Positions 8,955-15,572 of a DNA stretch of 25,365 nucleotides are shown here, in pieces. Each line of letters opens with the position of its first letter. Within the stretch, counting starts at the first letter, position 1. This DNA is from DATKZH01 sp964475955. Its GTDB lineage: Bacteria; Planctomycetota; Planctomycetia; Pirellulales; Thermoguttaceae. The notes under the pieces were generated by a model. That model had not been told where the DNA came from. It ran no database searches and was given only the letters and a program-made list of their open reading frames with translations. A program made the position numbers and the translations under genes. The DNA lies in contig CAYYZY010000113.1 of NCBI GenBank assembly GCA_964475955.1, positions 1 through 25,365 on the forward strand. The letters run 5' to 3'.

Positions 8955-11039
8955 ATGGACAACCCTCGTCAAGGCAAGGACAAGGATTCGCAACCGCGCG
9001 GGCCCGACAAAAAGCCCCCCCCAATGGGGAACAGCCTCGTCATCTACATACTGGCGGGCGTTGTCGGGGCGGTGTTGGCGCTGAATCTGATGCGGACCGC
9101 CGCGCCGGCGAAGATCTACTACTCCGAGCTGGTCGACCTGGTCGAGCAGGGCGCCGACAACCCGGACGCCATGATCGAAGTCACCCGGGATTCTCGGGGC
9201 GGCAAGAAGACCATCCGCTACTCCGATCTGTCGGAAGTCCTCCAGATTGAGCGCTCGGAGGTGCGGGGGACGGTCACGCGCGAGGTCGTCGCGCCCGAGC
9301 GTTCCGAGCCGGAGCGCAATGTCCCGTTCCGTACGGCCATCGGAGGCATCAACGCGACCAATAGCTTCGATCTCCACCAGGTCGCCAAGGAGAACGGCTT
9401 CACGGTCGGGGGCGCCAACCCGCCCAGCCCATGGGGCACGATCACCACGCTGCTGCTCCCGATTGCCGTGATCGTGGTGCTCTTCCTGTTCATGCTCCGC
9501 AAGCTGGGCGGCGCCGGCGGGGCGATGGCCTTCGGGCGGAGCCGCGGCAAGCTCGTCGCCCAGGAAGACGTGGGCGTCACCTTCGACGACGTGGCGGGAA
9601 TCGACGAAGCGGTCGACGAGGTCCGCGAGGTCGTCGAGTTCCTCAAAACGCCCGACAAGTTCCGCGTCCTCGGCGGCCGCATCCCCAAGGGCGTGCTGCT
9701 GGTCGGTCCGCCCGGCACGGGCAAGACCCTTCTGGCCAAGGCGATCGCCGGCGAGGCGGCCGTGCCGTTCTTCAGCCTGTCGGGATCGGATTTCGTCGAG
9801 ATGTTCGTGGGCGTGGGGGCGGCCCGGGTGCGCGACATGTTCCAGCAAGCGCAGGGGAACGCGCCCTGCATCGTGTTCATCGACGAGCTCGACGCCCTGG
9901 GCAAGACCCGCGGCACGAGCGTCGTGGGCGGACACGACGAACGCGAGCAGACCCTCAACGCCCTGTTGGTCGAGATGGACGGATTCAGCTCCAACAGCGG
10001 CGTCATCGTGCTGGCCGCCACCAACCGGCCCGAAACGCTCGACCCGGCCCTGCTCCGGCCCGGCCGCTTCGACCGCCACGTGCTGGTCGACCGTCCCGAC
10101 GTGCGCGGGCGAGAGGCGATCCTCAAGGTGCACGTGAAAGACGTGAAGCTCGACAACCAGGTCGAGCTGAAAGAGGTGGCCGGAATTACTTCGGGTTTCG
10201 TGGGGGCCGACCTGGCCAACCTGGTCAACGAAGCCGCTTTGCTGGCCGCGCGCAAGAACCAGAAAGCGGTCACCATCGCGGAGTTCAACGAAGGAGTCGA
10301 GCGCGTCACGGCCGGCTTGGAGAAACGGCAGCGGATCATCAACGACGAGGAGAAGCAACGCGTCGCCTATCACGAGAGCGCCCACGCCCTGGTGGCCTAC
10401 AGCCTTCCGGACACCGACCCCGTACACAAGGTTTCGGTCATCCCCCGCGGGCTGGCCGCCCTGGGCTACACGCTTCAGCGCCCCGAAGGCGACCGTTACC
10501 TGATGACGCAGACGGAACTGGAGAGCCGCATTCAAGTCCTCCTGGCGGGCACGGTGGCCGAGGAGATGATCTTCCAGGACGTCTCGACCGGCGCCCAAAA
10601 CGATCTCGAGCGGGCCACGGAAATCGCCCGAAGCATGGTCATGGACTTCGGCATGAGCCGCCTGGGACCGGTCAACTACCGGGAGCGGCGCGCGTCGATG
10701 CTTTCGGGCGGGGCCGCCGAGGTGCCCAGCGAGCGGCTCCACAGCGAGCAGACGGCGCGGGAGATCGACGAAGAGATCAAGCGCATCATCGACGGCTCGC
10801 TGGAGAAGGTTCGCCGCATCCTGGAGGCCCGGCGCAAGGCCCTCGAAGCGCTCGCCCAGCGGCTGATGGACAAGGAAGTCATCGACACGGAGGAGCTGAA
10901 GGAGATCGTCGAGGCGAGCTCCCCCAGCCCCCAGATCGTGCCGGGCACCGACAGCGCCCCCAAACGCCCGCCCGCCCCCAAAGCCGACCCCGCCGCCGGC
11001 GACAAGCCCCGTCCCGATGCCGGCGAAGCAAGCGGATAG
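8955..11039 (+). CDS. ftsH: ATP-dependent zinc metalloprotease FtsH
   Basis: This is a membrane-anchored AAA+ protease that degrades misfolded membrane proteins and selected regulators. Two membrane segments (about 26-46 and 162-182) flank an extracytoplasmic domain. The AAA module has GPPGTGKT (251-258, Walker A), IVFIDELDA (about 306-314, Walker B) and an SRH region with ATNRPETLDPALLRPGRFDR. The M41 protease domain has HESAH (473-477) and Asp550 as third zinc ligand. HESAH keeps the HExxH pattern but differs from the usual HEAGH. The length is 694 residues with a Pro-rich C-terminal tail. I chose the ATG at 8955, preceded by AAGGAA 11 nt upstream; an in-frame TTG at 8916 would add 13 residues and fall on the predicted transcription start. 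The gene diverges from dxr-rseP. Confidence 0.96.
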   Translation: MDNPRQGKDKDSQPRGPDKKPPPMGNSLVIYILAGVVGAVLALNLMRTAAPAKIYYSELVDLVEQGADNPDAMIEVTRDSRGGKKTIRYSDLSEVLQIERSEVRGTVTREVVAPERSEPERNVPFRTAIGGINATNSFDLHQVAKENGFTVGGANPPSPWGTITTLLLPIAVIVVLFLFMLRKLGGAGGAMAFGRSRGKLVAQEDVGVTFDDVAGIDEAVDEVREVVEFLKTPDKFRVLGGRIPKGVLLVGPPGTGKTLLAKAIAGEAAVPFFSLSGSDFVEMFVGVGAARVRDMFQQAQGNAPCIVFIDELDALGKTRGTSVVGGHDEREQTLNALLVEMDGFSSNSGVIVLAATNRPETLDPALLRPGRFDRHVLVDRPDVRGREAILKVHVKDVKLDNQVELKEVAGITSGFVGADLANLVNEAALLAARKNQKAVTIAEFNEGVERVTAGLEKRQRIINDEEKQRVAYHESAHALVAYSLPDTDPVHKVSVIPRGLAALGYTLQRPEGDRYLMTQTELESRIQVLLAGTVAEEMIFQDVSTGAQNDLERATEIARSMVMDFGMSRLGPVNYRERRASMLSGGAAEVPSERLHSEQTAREIDEEIKRIIDGSLEKVRRILEARRKALEALAQRLMDKEVIDTEELKEIVEASSPSPQIVPGTDSAPKRPPAPKADPAAGDKPRPDAGEASG

Positions 11040-11162
11040 GGAGTGGCGAGTGGCCGGTGGCGAGTGGGTGGCCACGCGCAGGCTGAGGCGCGATCTGCTC
11101 ACCCGGGTTGTTCCTATGGGCTCGCAGTGACCCGATTCATCCCGCACTTCTCACCCCCCACA

Positions 11163-11223
11163 CCAACCCGAAGCGCAAGCGAGGCGAAGTGCAAGCCAAT
11201 GCCTCGCTTCCGCTTCAGGTTGG
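11163..11223. repeat. 23-bp imperfect inverted repeat
   Basis: Arms 11163-11185 and 11201-11223 pair at 21 of 23 positions around a 15-nt loop. The core CGAAGCGCAAGCGAGGC is a motif I recall as frequent between genes of Pirellulales, though I cannot verify that here. No T-run follows, so it is not a standard intrinsic terminator. Confidence 0.5.
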
Positions 11224-11309
11224 CGCAGGCGCCATGTTGTTGAGTCTCGCCGGATGGTGAGAGATGCGAGGTTTCGGGTTTCGGGTCCCGTCAGGGCGGA
11301 GCCGCGTCG

Positions 11310-11332
11310 GACCGCACGAATGCGGTCACTAC
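11310..11332 (-). repeat. Single GTAG-type (REP-like) hairpin
   Basis: On the minus strand, GTAG (11332-11329) precedes a perfect 7-bp stem GACCGCA/TGCGGTC with a TTCG loop (11327-11310). This is the REP layout, with GTAG at the foot of a palindrome. Confidence 0.5.
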
Positions 11333-11596
11333 AGACGGCGTATGAATGATCCGGGCTACAGTTCCTGGCGACGAATCGCGCACTCTGCTTTGCGACTTGT
11401 CCGTCGCCTGGGCAAGGGATCGCACACTCTCCACTTTCCCATGTTACCCAGCCTCTCTATCACCACTGACCGGCAGATTTGCGTTAACACTCAAGATCTC
11501 TCTAATTGGAACCGATAGTCTCCCTGAACGATGGATTGTCGGGCGGGGCCCTGCGCTGTGCCCTCTTGGTGAAGCTGGAGAAGGAACTCCGAAGTT

Positions 11597-13128
11597 ATGA
11601 GTCACGATCAAGCGAACCACGGACCGGTCAGCCAGACTGGGTCGCCCCCACGCAGCGGGGCCGCGCCCGCCGAAGGAGCCTCCCACGCCCTCAAGGGCCC
11701 CCACTTCGACCGGCCCGCGCCCCGGGTGCTGGTCCGCGTGCCCGACCTCGAATCGGCCGAGTCACGCGTGGTTGGCGAAGGCTCGCCAGCCGAGTCCGAG
11801 AAGCGACTGCTCAGTTCCCAGTGGTCGATGCGGGTGCTTATGGTGGGCGGGGCCCTGTTGCTCGTCGCCGCCGTGGCCCTCCCGTTCCTGCTCGGCGGGG
11901 CCGACGAAGCGGATTCGTCCGCAGGCGAATCGTCGGCGCTTCCGGCGGACGTGCCCGGTGGCCTCGATTCGGTCCTCCCTGAATGGGAGGGTGAGCGGCC
12001 GAGTTGGGAAGTCCCCCCGGGCGTGGCCGGCGACCCCCAAGGCCGGACTCCCGTCTTGTCCGCCTGGAGCGAAGACTCGCCTCCCCCGGACTGGAGCACC
12101 TCGGCCGCCATGGAACCGCAGGGTGAAGCGGCCGGGCAGCACGCGGCCGGTTTGGGGCCCGACGTCGAGACGATGCCCCCCGAGTATCCCCAGGCCGCCT
12201 GGAGTGGCGAGGGGCACGCGGTGTCGAGCGGCGGGGAGCCTCGCCCAAGCGCGCCGGGCGACGACCGGTTGCCCTGGCAAGATCGGCCCGACGTGGCCGG
12301 GCTGGCCCCCCCCGCGGAGAACGGCCTGTGGAGTGCCCAGCCGTGCCCCGCACCGGGCGTTTACCGCGAAGCCGGCAGCGCGTGGCGCGAAGACGCGGCA
12401 CCGCCCGAGTGGGCGGCTCCGCAGTACCGCGTGGCCGAGCAACCCCAAACGGGCACCACGGTGTGGGACGGCGGCAACGGGTCCGCCTCGCCCGCCGATC
12501 CGGCAAGCTCGAGCTTTCCGGCGGCCGCCCCCAACCGGCCGATGGGCATGTCGCCCGCGGCGCAGCCGGCGTACGGCGCACAGCCGCCGGCCGACTCGTC
12601 TCTGCGACCGCGGGCGGGCACGAATCGTTCCATGGAAATATCGCCCTATCGGGCGAACCCGGCGGACGATTTGCCGACGCGCCGCCCTGCCGCATCGCAC
12701 GACTCGGCGCCTCGCCATTCGGCGTTCCAGCGCCCCACCGTAGGCGACGCCGCGGGTTTCGGCGCCGGCCCCCTTGGCTCGGCGCCCAACCGCCCGGACG
12801 ATTCCTCCGCACCCGCCGGTCCGTCGTACCGCCAGCCGTCCATCNNNNNNNNNNNNNNNNNNNNNNNNNNNNNNNNNNNNNNNNNNNNNNNNNNNNNNNN
12901 NNNNNNNNNNNNNNNNNNNNNNNNNNNNNNNNNNNNNNNNNNNNCCGCCCGGACGATTCCTCCGCACCCGCCGGTCCGTCGTACCGCCAGCCGTCCATCG
13001 AGCGTTCGCCGAAGACGAATCCGGCACCCCGTTACGACGCCGGTCGCGATCGCGGCGCTTCGGAGCCGGGCGTTGCCCGATTCCTGGGCGGGATTCAGAA
13101 GCCAACGGGAACGGAGATCCATGAGTAG
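11597..13128 (+). CDS. Bitopic membrane protein with long Pro/Ala-rich tail, interrupted by a 100-N gap
   Basis: I do not recognise a family. Residues 1-78 look cytoplasmic, 79-99 form one hydrophobic membrane segment, and the rest is low-complexity, rich in Pro, Ala, Gly, Ser, Asp and Trp, and probably extracytoplasmic. The sequence is broken by Ns at 12845-12944. Before the gap the frame ends ...SYRQPSI; after it, a different nominal frame repeats the same residues and continues to a stop at 13126-13128. Removing the Ns and one 55-nt copy gives a continuous protein of about 458 residues. GGAGAAGGAA lies about 10 nt before the ATG. The stop overlaps the next start by 8 nt (ATGAGTAG), so it is translationally coupled to the BY-kinase-like gene. 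It lacks a recognisable Wzz motif, so a chain-length role is not supported. Confidence 0.7.
12845..12944. other. Assembly gap of 100 Ns flanked by identical 55-nt sequences
   Basis: All 100 positions are N, the conventional placeholder for a gap of unknown size. The 55 nt before it (12790-12844) are identical to the 55 nt after it (12945-12999). Either two contig ends overlap or a tandem repeat was collapsed. Confidence 0.95.
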
Positions 13129-14221
13129 CATCGACGCAGCACTGATCAAGGCCTTTGGGCAGCAAGACGTGGCATCCGAAGCCAATTCGCAACCCGGCGA
13201 TGCAAGAGAAATGCCCGGCCCCTTGCCGGATCGGGCGACCGAGGCGGTCGCCGTCAGGCCGCACGGCTTGGAACCGAGCCCTTCGGCTGAACCGTCCGAA
13301 GCTGCGTGTTGCGGCTGCGGCGGCGGAGAGTGCACCGGCTGCGACACGGCCGCGTGCTCCGGGTGCGCCAACGCGGGTTGTCCGCAGCACCCCGGAAACG
13401 CCCAAGCGGAGCGGCCGGCAGGCTCTCCGGAACCCGAAGCGGCGTCCGCAACGCCGGCCGAGCCGGCCACCGCCGAGGAGTCGTCGGCAGGCGAACGAGC
13501 GCAGTCGTTGGCGGCGGATTCCGCCTCGAGCGAGGAGCCCTTCCAGCCGTCGTTCCAGGTCGACAGCTTCGCCTGGCCCAGCGGCTGCACGCGGCTGAGC
13601 ATGGCGGCCGGGGAGTCGATCGATCAGTTGGCCGAAGCGCTTCGCGGCCAGGCCGCCGAAGGGCGCCGGGTGATGGCGATGAGCGGCTGCCGGCGCGGCG
13701 ACGGCTGCACGACGCTGCTTCTGTGCGTCGCGCGCCGACTGGCCGAACAGGGGCTGCGGGTCGCGATGGTCGACGCCGATTTCGACAACCCCCTGCTGGC
13801 CCGGCGACTGGGCCTTCTGCCCGAGGTCGGCTGGGAGGAAGTCTTCACCGCCCGGCGCCCCATCCAGGACGTGATCATCGAGTCGGTCCACGACCGACTC
13901 GCGTTGTTGCCTTTGTGCGGCTCGCTCCCCTGCGGGGCCTGCCCGGCCGACGGCGTGCCCGACGCGGCCGCGGCCCTGCACCCCCTGCGCGAGCACTACG
14001 ACCTAGTGCTCGTCGACTTGGGGGAGTTCACCGACGACCCGGCGGGCGGAACGGGGGTCGCCCACGCCGTGATCGACTGGATCGACGCGGCGGTCCTGGT
14101 GCATAACGTGCGTGCCACCACCGAAGAGGAAAGGAACCGCACCCGGCGCCGCGCCCGAGCCGCCGGCCTGGCCGAGGCGGGCGTGGCCGAGAACTTCGCC
14201 GAACTCCGCAAGTCGGCCTAA
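13121..14221 (+). CDS. CpsD/BY-kinase-like P-loop protein with Cys-rich linker and degenerate Walker A
   Basis: This protein resembles bacterial tyrosine kinases/MinD-like ATPases of capsule systems (CpsD, Wzc C-terminal domain), which control polymer export by ATP-driven autophosphorylation. Residues 1-60 are polar. Residues 63-87 hold eight cysteines with repeated CxxCxxxx spacing, and 88-145 are an Ala/Pro/Glu linker. The nucleotide-fold part spans about 150-335. The Walker A position reads GCRRGDGCTT (189-198), with Cys in place of the essential Lys of GKT/S. Walker A' VDADFD (217-222) is good, and the Walker B region LVLVDLGEF (296-303) lacks the usual DTPP. Four more cysteines (266-274 and nearby) follow. 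There is no C-terminal Tyr cluster, so autophosphorylation of the classic kind is doubtful. The start ATG has GGAG 4 nt upstream and overlaps the preceding stop. Confidence 0.75.
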   Translation: MSSIDAALIKAFGQQDVASEANSQPGDAREMPGPLPDRATEAVAVRPHGLEPSPSAEPSEAACCGCGGGECTGCDTAACSGCANAGCPQHPGNAQAERPAGSPEPEAASATPAEPATAEESSAGERAQSLAADSASSEEPFQPSFQVDSFAWPSGCTRLSMAAGESIDQLAEALRGQAAEGRRVMAMSGCRRGDGCTTLLLCVARRLAEQGLRVAMVDADFDNPLLARRLGLLPEVGWEEVFTARRPIQDVIIESVHDRLALLPLCGSLPCGACPADGVPDAAAALHPLREHYDLVLVDLGEFTDDPAGGTGVAHAVIDWIDAAVLVHNVRATTEEERNRTRRRARAAGLAEAGVAENFAELRKSA

Positions 14222-14263
14222 CCTCATTCCTCAACTTCCAACCCTCAACCCTCAACACTCAAG
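14222..14263 (+). repeat. Degenerate CCTCAAC heptamer tandem
   Basis: Six 7-nt units between the BY-kinase-like and ExeA-like genes read CCTCATT, CCTCAAC, TTCCAAC, CCTCAAC, CCTCAAC and ACTCAAG. The stretch is free of G, contrasting sharply with the surrounding DNA. It lies in the leader of the ExeA-like gene, which has no clear Shine-Dalgarno site. Confidence 0.55.
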
Positions 14264-14291
14264 TCTCCCGAGCCGCGAGAGCCCGCCGAGA

Positions 14292-15113
14292 ATGTACGAG
14301 TCCTATTGGCAGTTGAATCAGAAGCCGTTCGAGAACTGCTGCGATCCCCGGTTCTACTTTCCGGGCCAGTCGCATCAGGCGGCGCTGTTGAAGCTGCGAT
14401 ACGCCATCGAGAATCGGCGCGGCGGGGCGATCCTGGCCGGTGCCTCCGGCTCGGGAAAAACGCTGATCACCACCATGCTGCGCACCGGCCTGGCCGAGGA
14501 GTTCACGCCGGTGGTGCACCTCGTCTTCCCCCAGATGTCGTCGGAGCAGCTCCTCGCCTACTTGGCCGACGAGCTCACCGCCGCGTCGAGCGGGTCGCCG
14601 GCCTCCGACGTGCAGAACAGCATCCGGCGGATCGAGCACTTCCTCGCCGACAACACGCGCCGCGGCCGCCACGCCGTCGTCGTCGTCGACGAAGCCCAGG
14701 TGCTCGCCGACGGCCGGGCTTTCGAGACGCTCCGACTGCTCCTCAACTTCGAGCTGGCCGGCCGACCGGGGCTGACCATCCTCCTGGTCGGCCAGCCCGG
14801 AATCCTCCCCATGCTCGACCGCATGCCCCAACTCGAAGAGCGGCTGGGGGTGAAATGCCTTCTGCGGCCGTTCACCGAGCAGGAGACGGCCGACTACGTC
14901 GCCCACCGCCTCAAGGTGGCCGGCGCGGTCCGTCCGCTCTTCGCCGCCGAAGCCACCTCGGCGCTGCACCGGCTCACGCACGGCGTGGCCCGGCGCATCA
15001 ATCGGCTCGGCGACCTGGCCATGCTGATCGGCTACGCGGAACAGCGGCGCACGATCTCCGCCGAGCATCTCGAATCGGTCAGCCACGAGCTGGTCGCCGT
15101 CGTTCCCGAGTAG
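14292..15113 (+). CDS. ExeA/GspA-type AAA ATPase
   Basis: This 273-residue cytoplasmic P-loop ATPase belongs to the ExeA/GspA/AAA_22 group. Relatives help assemble secretion channels (ExeA) or accompany PEP-CTERM/exosortase exopolysaccharide loci. The N-terminus MYESYWQLNQKPFEN is diagnostic. Walker A is GASGSGKT (50-57), Walker B VVVVDEAQ (about 129-136), and LLVGQPG (164-170) provides a sensor-like strand; the C-terminus is a helical lid ending near 273. There is no membrane segment or peptidoglycan-binding domain, unlike full-length ExeA, so a membrane partner is expected. The preceding Pro-rich bitopic protein is a natural candidate. I chose the ATG at 14292 because upstream codons in the open frame overlap the preceding gene and have no family similarity. 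It lies 70 nt after that gene's stop and is probably in the same operon. Confidence 0.88.
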   Translation: MYESYWQLNQKPFENCCDPRFYFPGQSHQAALLKLRYAIENRRGGAILAGASGSGKTLITTMLRTGLAEEFTPVVHLVFPQMSSEQLLAYLADELTAASSGSPASDVQNSIRRIEHFLADNTRRGRHAVVVVDEAQVLADGRAFETLRLLLNFELAGRPGLTILLVGQPGILPMLDRMPQLEERLGVKCLLRPFTEQETADYVAHRLKVAGAVRPLFAAEATSALHRLTHGVARRINRLGDLAMLIGYAEQRRTISAEHLESVSHELVAVVPE

Positions 15114-15130
15114 TCGGCCCCTTCGTACCG

Positions 15131-15252
15131 GGCTTTGTCGAAAAACCCGTAGGGTGGGTGCTTGCACCCACGCAGAGACCACGGTCCTTCCGGCGTGCGG
15201 GCAAGCACGCACTCTACAAATCGTCATGCCCCGGCCGTTTTCCCACAAAGCC
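15131..15252. mobile_element. MITE-like element with IS5/IS903-like ends
   Basis: The terminal arms 15131-15146 (GGCTTTGTCGAAAAAC) and 15237-15252 are inverted repeats matching at 14 of 16. GGCTTTGT is also how the IS903-group ends of the IS5 family begin. The element contains a BIME-like hairpin pair and no transposase. No target-site duplication is evident in the flanks, so mobility is inferred only from the ends. Confidence 0.4.
15149..15217. repeat. BIME-like pair of GTAG-type hairpins
   Basis: The left unit is GTAG (15149-15152) followed by a perfect 8-bp stem GTGGGTGC/GCACCCAC with a TT loop (15154-15171). The right unit is inverted: hairpin 15195-15212 (one mismatch) then CTAC (15214-15217). 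Overall, arms 15149-15172 and 15194-15217 match at 20 of 24. Confidence 0.6.
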
Positions 15253-15398
15253 TAGAACCCCAGCCACTCGATTCCCGCGGACGTGGCGCGGAACCGCTTG
15301 GCGCGGACGTCCGACCCTCTGCGAAGTGGTTCGTTTCCCGGGTGGAGGATAGTCGGGGGCGGCTCGGGTGTCAAATCCCCTCCGAGCGGACCGCATCG

Positions 15399-15427
15399 TT
15401 GCCCGGCCTTTGGCCCCGACCTATACT
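15399..15427 (+). promoter_or_regulatory. Putative promoter of the dimethylformamidase-like gene
   Basis: -35 TTGCCC (15399-15404, 4 of 6) and -10 TATACT (15422-15427, 5 of 6) are separated by an ideal 17-nt spacer. The predicted start near 15434 gives a leader of about 139 nt before the ATG at 15573. Confidence 0.55.
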
Positions 15428-15572
15428 GGCGGCGTTTGCGGGGCCCAGGCGGCGTCGAGTCAACGGCTGTCGCATTGGCCGCTTTTCGCTCCGCGCAGAG
15501 GCGCTTGTTCGTTCCGGCGGACAACCACGCGCATCGCTTGCGCGATCCGAAGTCACGCAAAGGACGACTCCC

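Larger units (their letters stand above)
11040..11596. other. Intergenic region with repeats, no supported gene
   Basis: This 557-nt region separates ftsH from the envelope module. Short open frames in it have no protein character and include repeat sequence. It holds a 23-bp imperfect inverted repeat (11163-11223) and a GTAG-type hairpin (11310-11332). No convincing promoter for the downstream operon was found. Confidence 0.6.
15114..15572. other. Intergenic region with mobile-element remnant and promoter
   Basis: This 459-nt region contains a 122-bp inverted-repeat element (15131-15252) and a promoter (15399-15427). Open frames across it are upstream extensions of the next gene and lack protein features. 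Confidence 0.6.

Noticed and set aside
8685..11147. An 820-residue minus-strand frame opposite ftsH
   Set aside because: FtsH is unmistakable on the plus strand; the antisense frame has no recognisable features.
11597..14221. A single 874-residue open frame running through the N gap and joining two genes
   Set aside because: After the gap it reads the wrong frame of the Pro-rich gene until the ATG at 13121. Collapsing the 55-nt duplicate gives two ordinary overlapping genes.
14222..14263. Possible CRISPR-like repeat
   Set aside because: The units are 7 nt, contiguous and degenerate, without spacers.
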